Shown piece by piece: positions 7,847 to 16,838 of a DNA stretch of 32,619 nucleotides (positions within the stretch are counted from its first letter, which is position 1; every line of letters begins with the position of its first letter). Both the position numbers and the translations under genes were made by a program. The notes under the pieces were generated by a model. That model ran no database searches. It was given only the letters and a program-made list of their open reading frames with translations, and had not been told where the DNA came from. Source of the stretch: CAYLYM01 sp964387645 (lineage in GTDB: Bacteria > Calditrichota > Calditrichia > RBG-13-44-9); contig CAYLYM010000035.1 in NCBI GenBank assembly GCA_964387645.1, positions 1 through 32,619 of the forward strand, written 5' to 3'.

Positions 7847-9025
7847 TTACACTGGTATTTCTGCTTTTTTTAATCCTTCTTTAATGAAAAAATAAAAAAT
7901 AAATGTTCCCCAAAGACTTATAAAACCGGCAACATAAAAAATAGACGTTAAGCCTAAAGTATCCATCACAACACCAGATATTAGCGGAGCCAGAATCATT
8001 CCAAAACTCATTGCAGTATTAAACAGACCCATGGATGCACCCATTCCCACATTTTGCCCTACTTTGACGGTAATAGCGGATGCAGCGGGCATTGCCATGG
8101 CACCGCCAATACCCATCAATGAACTAACGATCAATAAAGCACCAAAATTTTTTGCAAAAGGTATGCCTAATAATGTCAACGCTCCAATTGACGATCCGCT
8201 TAAAATTAAGAGAACTTTGTTGTATTTGTCAGCTAATTTTCCAAACGGTCTTTGCATCAAAGCAGTAAGAAATACATTCATTGAAATAAGGGTTCCAATT
8301 TGTGTAGATGATATATGAATTTTTGAAGCAAAAATTGGTAAAAAAGACATAACCCCGCCTCGACCCATGGCGTTCACAGCTCTAAAAATTAAAATTCCTT
8401 TAACTATATTATTTTTTATAATCTTTTTAAACGAAATAGAATTTTCTACTTCGATTCCATTTATATTTTTTACATCTGGTAAAAAAAATAAGGTGATTAA
8501 AAACGAAAGGGCTGTAAGACAGGACATGGCAATAAATACTGAAAACATACCAAAAGTGTCATTCAGAATGCCCCCTAAAAAAGGACCTGTTCCCATTCCC
8601 AGAAAGAGCGCAATGCTAAATGTTCCCATAGTACTTCCTTCCTGTCCTTCGCAGGCAGTTTCTCCAATATAAGCCATCGCAATCGGAATTACCATGGCCG
8701 AAGCAAAGCCATGAACCATTCTAATAATTGTTAATGAATAGACATTATTTGCTAACAAATAAAATAAAGAAATCAGTGAGTAAAAAAATAAGCCAGCTGA
8801 AATAAATTTTTTTCTTCCTTTTTTATCAGAAATCTTGCCTATAATGGGCATGAAAATACCACGAGTGAGAGAAAATCCGGAAAATATTAAACCTAACCAT
8901 AAACCTGTGGCTCCCAGATGCTCAGCATAAATTGGCATAAGTGGACTGACTATTCCTAATCCCAACATGGCTGCAAAGACTGAAATAAATAGAATGTTAA
9001 ATATTCTCTTTCTCGTTTCCTCCAT
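7847..9025 (-). CDS. MFS transporter, DHA1-like drug exporter type
   Basis: 392 residues and about twelve helices. Motif A is present in both halves (GKISDKKGRKKFISAG and FGKLADKYNKVLL), and a motif-C-like LGMGTGPFLGGILNDTFGM marks the antiporter (efflux) group. An AAAGGAT ribosome site lies 8 bases upstream of ATG 9025. First of the three consecutive minus-strand MFS genes and probably co-transcribed with the DHA2-type gene that follows. The nearest upstream gene is a small DUF6506-like protein. Substrate unknown. Confidence 0.85.
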   Translation of the reverse strand: MEETRKRIFNILFISVFAAMLGLGIVSPLMPIYAEHLGATGLWLGLIFSGFSLTRGIFMPIIGKISDKKGRKKFISAGLFFYSLISLFYLLANNVYSLTIIRMVHGFASAMVIPIAMAYIGETACEGQEGSTMGTFSIALFLGMGTGPFLGGILNDTFGMFSVFIAMSCLTALSFLITLFFLPDVKNINGIEVENSISFKKIIKNNIVKGILIFRAVNAMGRGGVMSFLPIFASKIHISSTQIGTLISMNVFLTALMQRPFGKLADKYNKVLLILSGSSIGALTLLGIPFAKNFGALLIVSSLMGIGGAMAMPAASAITVKVGQNVGMGASMGLFNTAMSFGMILAPLISGVVMDTLGLTSIFYVAGFISLWGTFIFYFFIKEGLKKAEIPV

Positions 9026-9364
9026 TGAAATATCCTTTATCGGTAACCCAAGTAATCGCTTTCAGATTCTGGATAATATGATCAAAATCAAAAAATTGTT
9101 TATATACTAGTTTCCATGTTTTTAGTTTAAACTTGTAATAAATTTTTGCAAAATTACCTTGCATTAAATCTGTTATTTCGCCACCGAATGAATTCGATGG
9201 CTATACTATACGATTCCGAAATCCGTTTAAGCGGATTTGGGAAAAATAAAATATAAAAATAAATCAAAACATATAAACCAGTTCTTCTAAAAAGTTCGGA
9301 AACTTTGACTTTATGTACAACATAAACACACAAGTATATTTTATTTATTTCCCTTTTCTTTGAA
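9026..9364. other. 339-base intergenic stretch with two adjacent hairpins
   Basis: No coding sequence is seen. It holds two consecutive hairpins (9180-9201 and 9219-9238) between the end of the DUF6506-like gene and the start of the MFS gene, both on the minus strand. The rest is AT-rich and without recognisable signals. Confidence 0.6.
9180..9238. repeat. Tandem pair of hairpins
   Basis: First hairpin: GCCA (9180-9183) pairs with TGGC (9198-9201), and inside it CGAAT (9185-9189) pairs with ATTCG (9192-9196), with one mismatch between. Second hairpin: AAATCCG (9219-9225) pairs with CGGATTT (9232-9238) around TTTAAG. No T run follows on either strand, so these are weak candidates for transcription terminators; a mRNA-stabilising or attenuating structure ahead of the MFS genes is also possible. 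Confidence 0.45.
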
Positions 9365-9676
9365 TCAACCTTCTCTTTTCATAACCTCTAAAGATATACG
9401 GTTGCTCGGACCATCTCCCCGCGCAACAGACACTCCAACACAATCCCCAACCGCATCTGAGATTTCGGCTACATCCTGATGCTTAAATCCTGGACAAAGA
9501 AGAATTGAATGGATTTCTTCCTCTTCAACCAGCTTTTTGCATACTTCAACTGCCTGCTTCTGATTTTTTACGATATAAACGAAAAGCTTGTATGAATGTG
9601 GAGTTTCAATCACGCAGTTATGCTTTGATGGATTGGCATCAGGCGCATGAGCTAAAAAAGCAGCTTTAAAAGCCAT
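9365..9676 (-). CDS. Small DUF6506-like protein of unknown function
   Basis: 103 residues, soluble. The layout MAFKAAFLAHAPDANPSKH, then a VKNQKQAVEVCKKLVEEE helix, ILLCPGFKHQDVAEISDAVG and a C-terminal VSVARGDG segment resembles the small DUF6506 family, recognised here from memory only. No catalytic residues can be named. The frame opens at a TTG at 9682, but TAGGAGG lies only one base before it and seven bases before ATG 9676, so ATG 9676 is the start. It is flanked on the same strand by a TetR gene upstream and MFS genes downstream, which hints at a small-molecule or stress-response role. Inference only. Confidence 0.7.
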   Translation of the reverse strand: MAFKAAFLAHAPDANPSKHNCVIETPHSYKLFVYIVKNQKQAVEVCKKLVEEEEIHSILLCPGFKHQDVAEISDAVGDCVGVSVARGDGPSNRISLEVMKREG

Positions 9677-9743
9677 GTTCAAGCCTCCTAATTTTAATGT
9701 TCTTAAACAATTTTTTAATTATGAAAAACATATCTAATAACAA

Positions 9744-10361
9744 TTAATTTTCTTTAACAAATATATTGTGCTTCCAAAAATGAAATAGTTGTTCAAGTTG
9801 CTTTTCAATTTCGAACTCCGAATCAAGTTTTTTTAAATGATACAACATCAGGTAACGGATGGAACCAAATATTGAAATAGAAAGAATAAAGGGATCAATA
9901 TCAGGAGCAATATACTTTTCAGCCTGTCCTTTTTCGATAAAGGCCTGTAAACGTTGAATTTTTTTTCTGGTTTGTTTGCTAACTTTTTCCTTCAGCCCAT
10001 TCTCTAAAGACATGAAATGAATAACAAAGAAAAATTTTACAAAGTATGGATATCTTTTTAAAAAAACCGAGTGAAGTCTGAATAAACCGTGAAATTTATT
10101 TACATAGCCTTTCTCAGTATCAATAAATTCATTAATCAATTCCTCACTAATTCGATCAGTTTCTTCCAAAAGAGTTAGAAAAAGGGTTCTCTTATTTTCG
10201 AAATAATAATAGAGGGTTGGCTTACTAATTTTTGCTATTTCACAAATTTCCCTTATCGAGACTTGGTGATAGCCTTTCTCAGAAAATAAATTAGCTGCGA
10301 TATGAAATATGCGTGTTTTTGTATCAGGATGATTATAAAAATCGGCAATAAATTCTATCAT
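9744..10361 (-). CDS. TetR/AcrR-family regulator
   Basis: 205 residues. The helix-turn-helix is clear (AANLFSEKGYHQVSIREICEIA then ISKPTLYYYFENKRTLF, about residues 23-62), with a helical ligand-binding domain after it. It faces left, 67 bases from a DUF6506-like gene and then the MFS genes, and is back to back with another tetR gene (start 10487), sharing a short divergent control region. It probably regulates itself and the leftward small-protein/MFS set. No strong Shine-Dalgarno is seen before ATG 10361. Confidence 0.87.
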   Translation of the reverse strand: MIEFIADFYNHPDTKTRIFHIAANLFSEKGYHQVSIREICEIAKISKPTLYYYFENKRTLFLTLLEETDRISEELINEFIDTEKGYVNKFHGLFRLHSVFLKRYPYFVKFFFVIHFMSLENGLKEKVSKQTRKKIQRLQAFIEKGQAEKYIAPDIDPFILSISIFGSIRYLMLYHLKKLDSEFEIEKQLEQLFHFWKHNIFVKEN

Positions 10362-10410
10362 TTTTGCAATTACTTTTTTAATTAACTCAATGTAAAATAC
10401 AAAATTTTTC

Positions 10411-10439
10411 TTGACAAAGGATTTTTAATATCATACATT
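10411..10439 (+). promoter_or_regulatory. Sigma70-like promoter for the tetR-tolC-RND operon
   Basis: A perfect -35 TTGACA (10411-10416) is followed after exactly 17 bases by TACATT (10434-10439) as the -10 hexamer. It points right, towards the tetR gene at 10487, and is directly followed by a 19-bp palindrome. If the organism uses Bacteroidota-type promoters instead, this match would be less meaningful. Confidence 0.6.
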
Positions 10440-10441
10440 CA

Positions 10442-10460
10442 AACAAAATAATATTTTGTT
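10442..10460. promoter_or_regulatory. 19-bp perfect palindrome, probable TetR operator
   Basis: AACAAAATAATATTTTGTT: nine-base arms with a one-base centre, no mismatch. It starts three bases after the -10 hexamer of the rightward promoter and ends 26 bases before the chosen tetR start. A repressor bound here would overlap the transcription start. The size and symmetry fit TetR-family operators; the rightward TetR protein is the likeliest binder, the leftward one the alternative. Confidence 0.6.
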
Positions 10461-10486
10461 AGAATATAAGAATGTTAGAGGTTATT

Positions 10487-11107
10487 ATGCAAGAAAAAAC
10501 TAAATCTGAATGGGATGAGAAAAAAATTCAAATATTAAAGGTGTCTCAACAAATATTTGCTCGTTATGGATTCTTTAAAGCAACAGTGGATGATATTGCT
10601 CAGGCAATGGGGATGAAAAAAGGTTCGCTTTATTACTATTATAAAAGTAAAGATGAAATTTTTAGCGATGTTATTCATTATGAAAGCGAACAATTCTTAA
10701 ATGAACTTGAAAAAGCGCTTTCTCAAGAAAAAGATTCTCGGAAAAAAATCTTACGTTTTGTTAAATTTCGGTTAGAATATTTTCAGCAAGTCATTAATTT
10801 ACATCAACTTACCATACAGGCTATATTAGAAATCAAACCTCTGGTGGCAAAACTTTATCGTACTTATATCGATAAAGAAGTCAAACTACTTGCAAATATT
10901 ATTGAAGAAGGTGTCCAAAAAGGTAGTTTCAAAGCATGTAATACCCACAAAGTAGCCAAAAGTATTCTCACTGTATCGGAAGCAGTTAAATTTAGAGAAT
11001 TTCATACTACAAACGTTTTATCAGCTACCGAGATTGATTATTCGTCTATTGAAGAGGAAATTGTTTATATAACTCAGCTTATTTTGGAAGGATTAGAGAA
11101 AAAATAA
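10487..11107 (+). CDS. TetR/AcrR-family regulator heading the RND efflux operon
   Basis: About 206 residues. The helix-turn-helix is typical (SQQIFARYGFFKATVDDIAQAM then MKKGSLYYYYKSKDEIF), followed by a helical effector domain. The frame also opens at ATG 10472, but an AGAGG five bases before ATG 10487 (MQEKTKSEWDEKK) favours the second start. It is followed within 50 bases by the TolC-type gene and then adaptor and RND pump genes on the same strand, so it is most likely the local repressor of the pump and of itself, acting at the palindrome at 10442-10460. Confidence 0.87.
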   Translation: MQEKTKSEWDEKKIQILKVSQQIFARYGFFKATVDDIAQAMGMKKGSLYYYYKSKDEIFSDVIHYESEQFLNELEKALSQEKDSRKKILRFVKFRLEYFQQVINLHQLTIQAILEIKPLVAKLYRTYIDKEVKLLANIIEEGVQKGSFKACNTHKVAKSILTVSEAVKFREFHTTNVLSATEIDYSSIEEEIVYITQLILEGLEKK

Positions 11108-11160
11108 GATAGGAGACAATGAAAAATGAAAAAAATAAATCATAATTTAAGGAGGGAATG

Positions 11161-12519
11161 ATGCTTAAATGTAGAAGCCATCCAATCTTATTACTGGTAT
11201 TGCTCCTATTTATCGGATTACTTCATGCACAGAGTAGTCAGGTATTGGAACTCACGTTAGATCGGGCACTGGAATTAGCATTGCAAAAGAATAAGGATAT
11301 TAAGGTTTCTTACCTTGAAGTGAAAAAATCGAAAGAAAAATTAAAAGAGGCGAGAGGTAATCTTTTTCCTTCGATCGACGCCAGCGGGCAGTACACACGA
11401 AATATTAAAAAACCGGTCATTTTTTTACCGCCCGGAACACCTTTTGGTCCTCCTGGAGGGGGTCCCGCGGTCCTGGAAATTGGATACGATAATTCTTACA
11501 CTGGTTCTGTTTCTGCCAGTTTCCCTCTTTTTTCTAAAACATTATATTCAAGTTTAAGTGTTGCCAAGCGAAATCATGAACTCGCTAGAGAATCTTTTCG
11601 CGATAGTAAAATTAAAACTATAGCCAATGTAAAAAAGAGTTTTTACGGGGTTTTATTAGCAAAATCCGTAAAAGATTTTATGCAAATGAGTCTTAAAAAT
11701 GCTGAAGATAATCTGAAAAATGTTCGGCGCATGCATAAACAGGGATTAGTCTCCGATTACGACCTTATTCGGGCAGAAGTTCAGGTAGAAAATATTCGTC
11801 CTGTGGCAATGCAGGCAGAAGATAATTTCCAGTTAGCAAAAGATGCTTTGAAAATTGCTATTGGTCTGGATGGAACTCAAGAGATTAAAGTCCGGGGTGA
11901 ACTGCAGTATGATCCTTCTTTTAGATTACCCGGTTTGAATGAAGCATTAAATCAAGTTCTCGATAAAAATTCTACTTTGCGACAACTTCATTTTCAATCT
12001 TTGTTAACTAAATCCATGATCGGATTAGAAAAATCCTCGTTTTTTCCTACATTAATAGCATTTGGGAATTACCAATATCAAACTCAGGCGAATGATTTCA
12101 AATTTTCCGATTATAGGTGGGTAAAGACAACCATGGTTGGATTGCAGTTACAATTTCCTATTTTTCATGGATTGAGTCGATTTGCCAAAGTACAGCAAGC
12201 CCAACTTTCTCATCGGCAGGTTCTCGAGCAGCAGAGCGCTGTTACCGAGGCAATTAAAACTCAATTAAAGAGTATACTTTATCGGATAGAACAAGCGCGG
12301 AAACGAATAGAAGCACAACAAAAATCAATTTCACAAGCAGAACTTGGTTATAGAATTGCTAAGTCTCGCTACAAAAATGGTCTTGGTACCCAGCTGGAAG
12401 TTAATGATGCGGAGGTTGCCTTGACACAGGCGCGGGTTAATTATGCTCAGGCAATTTATGATTATCTAGTGGCCATTGCAGACTATGAAGCATTAACCGG
12501 CCAGGAAGAGTCTGATTAA
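11161..12519 (+). CDS. TolC-family outer-membrane efflux channel
   Basis: About 452 residues: a hydrophobic signal peptide ending near HAQS, then two outer-membrane-efflux repeats with long helices (for example NVRRMHKQGLVSDYDLIRAE and SRYKNGLGTQLEVNDAEVAL, both classic TolC-family segments). Together with the adaptor and RND gene downstream it forms a tripartite pump, as the channel across the outer membrane. Two ATGs are adjacent (11158 and 11161). AAGGAGGG ends 2 bases before the first and 5 before the second, so the second is slightly preferred. A proline/glycine-rich insert (PPGTPFGPPGGGP) around residues 99-112 sits where an external loop is expected. Confidence 0.9.
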   Translation: MLKCRSHPILLLVLLLFIGLLHAQSSQVLELTLDRALELALQKNKDIKVSYLEVKKSKEKLKEARGNLFPSIDASGQYTRNIKKPVIFLPPGTPFGPPGGGPAVLEIGYDNSYTGSVSASFPLFSKTLYSSLSVAKRNHELARESFRDSKIKTIANVKKSFYGVLLAKSVKDFMQMSLKNAEDNLKNVRRMHKQGLVSDYDLIRAEVQVENIRPVAMQAEDNFQLAKDALKIAIGLDGTQEIKVRGELQYDPSFRLPGLNEALNQVLDKNSTLRQLHFQSLLTKSMIGLEKSSFFPTLIAFGNYQYQTQANDFKFSDYRWVKTTMVGLQLQFPIFHGLSRFAKVQQAQLSHRQVLEQQSAVTEAIKTQLKSILYRIEQARKRIEAQQKSISQAELGYRIAKSRYKNGLGTQLEVNDAEVALTQARVNYAQAIYDYLVAIADYEALTGQEESD

Positions 12520-12572
12520 TAAAACTCAAAGTACATTCAAAAATGAAAATATGAAATTTTAAGGAGGATAAA

Positions 12573-13598
12573 ATGAAAAGAACATTTGTATTGATATATT
12601 CCCTGATCGTTTTAATTTTTTTAATCGGATGTTCAAAGAAAAAGTTATCTACTGAAGAAAATATTCCCGTAAAAACAATTCCAATAAAACTCCATACAAT
12701 TGATCGAACTTTAGTTTTTACCGGCAATATTGAACCTTGGAAGGAAACCAAATTCGGAGCACAAATGTCCGGGCGCATCGAAAAGATTTATGTGAAGGAA
12801 GGGGATAAAGTAAAAAAGGGTGATATATTGGCCCAGTTAGATGACACACAGTTAACTCAGGCAAGAATTCAATATCAACTTGCAAAATTAGATTACGAAC
12901 GTATGAAACCTTTGCTTGAGGAAGGTTCGATATCTCAACAGCAATTTGATAATATTAAAGGAAGATATGAAACTGCTAAAGCTGCATACGAATTAACTTT
13001 AAAGAATACTCAATTACGGGCTCCGTTCACAGGCCTTGTTACGGCAAAATGGATGAATGAGGGGGAAGTATTCTTACTATTTCCAGGAGCTGCAGGATCA
13101 CCCGCCATTTTTACTCTCATGCAAATAGATCCTTTAAAATTAACTGTAAATGCTACAGAAAAAGATTTTCCACAACTTAAGAAAGGAATGAAAGTGGATG
13201 TTCAAGTGGATATTTATCCCGATACGATTTTTACTGGCCAGATTTCTCGGCTTGATCCGGTGATTAATCCAATTACGCGCACTTTTGGTGTAGAAATAAA
13301 AATCAACAATACCCAAAAAATCCTTCGTCCAGGAATGTTTGCCAGAGTAACGATTCATGTGGGAAAAGAGCAAGTTCTTGCTGTGCCAAGAGCATCGCTC
13401 ATTCAACAACCCGGTACCAGCATTTTTTATTGCTTTGTAGTAGAAAACGGAATTGCCAGACGAAGAGATATTCAACGAGGTGATACATATGATCAATTTA
13501 TAGAAGTAAAAAGTGGATTAAATGTGGGTGAACAATTGGTAATTCAAGGTCAGTATCGCTTAAAGGATGGGTTAAAAGTCAAAGTTATTTCGGAATGA
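12573..13598 (+). CDS. RND efflux periplasmic adaptor lipoprotein (HlyD/MFP family)
   Basis: 341 residues. The N-terminus carries a lipobox (LIGC), so it is probably anchored to the inner membrane by lipid. Domains in order: a first half of the lipoyl domain (AQMSGRIEKIYVKEGDKVKKG), a short helical hairpin, the second lipoyl half (LRAPFTGLVTAKWMNEGEVF), a beta-barrel domain (KGMKVDVQVDIYPDTIFTG) and a membrane-proximal domain (LRPGMFARV, VPRASLI). AAGGAGG lies upstream of ATG 12573. It sits between the tolC-like and RND genes and bridges them in the pump. Confidence 0.92.
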   Translation: MKRTFVLIYSLIVLIFLIGCSKKKLSTEENIPVKTIPIKLHTIDRTLVFTGNIEPWKETKFGAQMSGRIEKIYVKEGDKVKKGDILAQLDDTQLTQARIQYQLAKLDYERMKPLLEEGSISQQQFDNIKGRYETAKAAYELTLKNTQLRAPFTGLVTAKWMNEGEVFLLFPGAAGSPAIFTLMQIDPLKLTVNATEKDFPQLKKGMKVDVQVDIYPDTIFTGQISRLDPVINPITRTFGVEIKINNTQKILRPGMFARVTIHVGKEQVLAVPRASLIQQPGTSIFYCFVVENGIARRRDIQRGDTYDQFIEVKSGLNVGEQLVIQGQYRLKDGLKVKVISE

Positions 13599-13642
13599 AA
13601 AATGATCTTAATTGAAATGAAAAAGGAAGAAGGAGAATAAAT

Positions 13643-16600
13643 ATGAACCTTCCGAAAATATTTGTAGATCGTCCGATAACAACAATAATGATATTTTTGG
13701 GGATTTTGGCCATTGGATTGGTTTCGTTATCGCGTCTGCCAATAGACTTGTTGCCAGAAATTGAGATGCCGGTTATTAGCGTCTTAACACAATATCCCGG
13801 CGCAAGCGCAAGAGATGTGGAAACAAATGTAACAGAAGAAATCGAAACCTTGCTAAGTACTGTAAACAAATTGGACAAGATAACATCAGTCTCTATAGAT
13901 AACATGTCGGTTGTGCAATGCCAGTTTAAATGGGGGACGGATTTAGATGAGGCAGCCAATGATATACGTAATTTATTGGAACTGGCTAAAAGAAATCTTC
14001 CTGATGATGTTGAAACTCCAATAATCTTCAAATTTGGAAGTAATATGTTCCCTGTCCTCATCATGGGTGTTAATGCTGAGGAAAGTTACATGGGGCTTAA
14101 TAAATTGATTGAAAAAGAAATTGCCAACCCTTTAAAACGAATTCCAGGTGTGGGCACAGTAATGGTGTACGGCGGACCGGTCAGACAAATAAGAATTGAT
14201 ATCGATCCACGTCGCTTAGAAGCATATAATCTAACCATCGATCAAATCGCCGGTATTTTAGCGGCTGAGAACCTGAACATGCCAACTGGTAGCATTAAAA
14301 TGGGATTATTGGAATATAATTTACGAGTACCAGGCGAGTTTACAGATCCAGATCAGGTTGGAAACATTGTTATTTCGCAAATGAATGGATGTCCGGTTTA
14401 TTTAAAAGATGTTGCCACTATTTATGATGGATTAAAAGAAAGAACTATTGATGTAAAACTTATGGGAGGTAAAGGTCTTACACTCATGGTTCAGAAACAG
14501 TCGGGTGCAAACACGGTCGCTGTTGCTAATGCTGTACTTAAAAAAATGGAAGAATTGAAAAAGAATGTTCCTTCGGATGTAAAGTTTCAAACTGTATTAA
14601 ATTCATCTGATTTTATTGTGAATTCTGTTAGAAACTTAAGCGAAGCGGTTATTTATGGTGGATTATTTGTTGTATTAGTTATTCTTTTCTTTCTTAGAGA
14701 ATGGCGTGCAACCGTTATTGTAGCCCTAACAATCCCATTTTCCCTAATAGTTGCTTTTATTTATCTATTTATTACCGGTAACACATTAAATCTTATTTCT
14801 CTTTCTTCTTTAAGCATTGCAGTTGGGATGGTAGTTGACGATGCCATTGTAATATTAGAAAATATTACCCGTCATATTGAAGGAGGTGCCAGACCGCGTG
14901 AAGCTGCCGTCTTTGGTTCTACAGAAGTAGGGCTCGCTGTTGTTGCCTCAACCCTGTCTATTGTTGCAGTATTCCTACCATTAACTTTCTTATCAGGAAT
15001 TTCTGGAGTGTTATTTCATATTTTAGGTATTCTAGTAACTGTCACCATTCTTACCTCTTTATTTGCTGCGTTAACTTTGGTTCCAATGCTTTCTTCAAAA
15101 TTACTACGAGCTAAACGTGGTAAGATAAATGATAGCAAATTAAATAAATTATACCAAATTACTGAAAACTGGTTTATTCGCATTGAAGAGTTTTATCAAA
15201 AGTTATTACGATTTGCATTAACTCATCGTAAAACAGTGATTATTTCGGCATTTATTATATTCGTTGGTTCAATGGTTTTATTTAAATTCATTGGCACTGA
15301 ATTTATTCCAAAAAGTGATGACGGTTCACTTCAAATCAATGTTGAGTTACAACCAGGAACACGCCTTGAGGAAACTAAAAAAGTCGCAAAGCAAATTGAA
15401 AATATTTTACACGAAGAAGCACCAGAATTACAATATTATTCTGTTCAAGCAGGTGTTAATGATGAAGGATTTTCCTCTACTCTTTTTGGGCAAAAAGAAG
15501 GCTCACACATTTTTAGTATGCGTCTCCGTTTCGGTAAGAAGAAAGATAGAGAAAGGTCTATATTTGATATTGCAGATGTGTTACGACCAAGGATTTCGCG
15601 GATACCTAACGTTGTGAATTTTAGCATAAGGAGCGGTGGTTTAGGTTCTATGTTGATTGGAGGAGGAGCAACTGGTAAAGATTTAGAAATCGATGTTATT
15701 GGCCACAATCTAGAAGAAACAACACGTCTGGCTAACGAAATTGAAAGTAAATTAGAATTGATTCCTGGAGCAGTTGATGTGGCCATCGATCGAAGTAAAG
15801 AACGTGCTGAATTAGAGATTATTCCAGATCGAGAAAAAATTGCCTCGGTGGGTTTAAATACGGCAATGATAGCCAACACTATCCGGCAAAGTATTTATGG
15901 AGTAGTAGCAACAAAATATCGTGAGGAAGGTGATCAATATGACATTTTTATTCGGTACAAACCTGCTTTTCGGGAATCTATTGCAGATGTTGAAAATATC
16001 CCGGTACGAACACTTACGGGTCAGCTTGTGAAAGTAAAGGACATTGCCACAATTAAAGAAACTTTATCTCCACCAGAAATTCGACGTAAAAATCAGGAAC
16101 GTGTGGTAACAATAGGAGCAAATATATCCGGACGAGCATTAGGAGAAGTAACCGCTGATATTCAAAGGCAAATTGCCCAGATGAATATACCGCCAGGAAT
16201 TGACATTGAGTATGGGGGGCAGGTAGAACAACAAAGTGAATCATTTCGGGATTTAGGACTCTTTTTAGTTTTAAGTATATTTTTGGTCTACATGATCATG
16301 GCGTCCCAGTTTGAATCGCTTTTGGATCCGTTTGTAATTATGTTTTCGATTCCTTTTGCTCTGGTTGGTGTAGCCTGGGGACTCTTTCTTACTGGTATTT
16401 CGCTTTCTGCTATTGCATTTCTGGCTATAATAATGTTGATCGGAATAGTTGTTAAAAATGCTATTGTATTAGTAGACTACATTAATATTTTACGTGCTCG
16501 TGAATATCAATTATTTGATGCGATTGTTACTGCAGGTGGAAACCGCTTACGCCCCGTGTTAATGACTGCCATTACTACCATATTAGGAATGATACCTCTG

Positions 16601-16753
16601 GCAATTAGCAGAGGAGAAGGAGCGGAAATATGGCAACCACTTGGTGTAACAGTAATTTTTGGCTTAGCCGTTTCAACATTAGTTACATTAATATTGGTTC
16701 CAGTGGTTTATTCAGTATTTGAAACTCGATTTAAGAAAGGAGAATGGGAATAA
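13643..16753 (+). CDS. RND multidrug efflux permease (AcrB/HAE1 type)
   Basis: 1036 residues, the normal length for AcrB-like pumps: twelve membrane helices with two large periplasmic loops. The proton-relay residues are visible: paired aspartates 399-400 in helix 4 (GMVVDDAIVILENI) and lysine 938 in helix 10 (VVKNAIVLVDY). The N-terminus (DRPITTIMIFLGILAIGL) and the LPIDLLPEIEMPVI segment fit the HAE1 group that is widespread in FCB bacteria. AAGGAG lies before ATG 13643. It is the inner-membrane proton/drug antiporter of the tripartite pump; substrate range is not readable from sequence. Confidence 0.95.
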   Translation: MNLPKIFVDRPITTIMIFLGILAIGLVSLSRLPIDLLPEIEMPVISVLTQYPGASARDVETNVTEEIETLLSTVNKLDKITSVSIDNMSVVQCQFKWGTDLDEAANDIRNLLELAKRNLPDDVETPIIFKFGSNMFPVLIMGVNAEESYMGLNKLIEKEIANPLKRIPGVGTVMVYGGPVRQIRIDIDPRRLEAYNLTIDQIAGILAAENLNMPTGSIKMGLLEYNLRVPGEFTDPDQVGNIVISQMNGCPVYLKDVATIYDGLKERTIDVKLMGGKGLTLMVQKQSGANTVAVANAVLKKMEELKKNVPSDVKFQTVLNSSDFIVNSVRNLSEAVIYGGLFVVLVILFFLREWRATVIVALTIPFSLIVAFIYLFITGNTLNLISLSSLSIAVGMVVDDAIVILENITRHIEGGARPREAAVFGSTEVGLAVVASTLSIVAVFLPLTFLSGISGVLFHILGILVTVTILTSLFAALTLVPMLSSKLLRAKRGKINDSKLNKLYQITENWFIRIEEFYQKLLRFALTHRKTVIISAFIIFVGSMVLFKFIGTEFIPKSDDGSLQINVELQPGTRLEETKKVAKQIENILHEEAPELQYYSVQAGVNDEGFSSTLFGQKEGSHIFSMRLRFGKKKDRERSIFDIADVLRPRISRIPNVVNFSIRSGGLGSMLIGGGATGKDLEIDVIGHNLEETTRLANEIESKLELIPGAVDVAIDRSKERAELEIIPDREKIASVGLNTAMIANTIRQSIYGVVATKYREEGDQYDIFIRYKPAFRESIADVENIPVRTLTGQLVKVKDIATIKETLSPPEIRRKNQERVVTIGANISGRALGEVTADIQRQIAQMNIPPGIDIEYGGQVEQQSESFRDLGLFLVLSIFLVYMIMASQFESLLDPFVIMFSIPFALVGVAWGLFLTGISLSAIAFLAIIMLIGIVVKNAIVLVDYINILRAREYQLFDAIVTAGGNRLRPVLMTAITTILGMIPLAISRGEGAEIWQPLGVTVIFGLAVSTLVTLILVPVVYSVFETRFKKGEWE

Positions 16754-16838
16754 TACTTTTGAGGAAAACAAACATGAACCCTGGACTTCTGGTAATTTAA
16801 CTAAATTGAATAATTTCATTAAAATAAAGAGGGTTTCG

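Noticed and set aside
13585..14064. Minus-strand 159-codon frame within the start of the RND pump gene
   Set aside because: Shadow of the RND coding sequence; no ribosome site or recognisable domain.
16719..16838. Extended N-terminus of the PII-like protein overlapping the RND gene
   Set aside because: The extra 40 residues are low in family similarity, and a proper ribosome site sits directly before ATG 16839.
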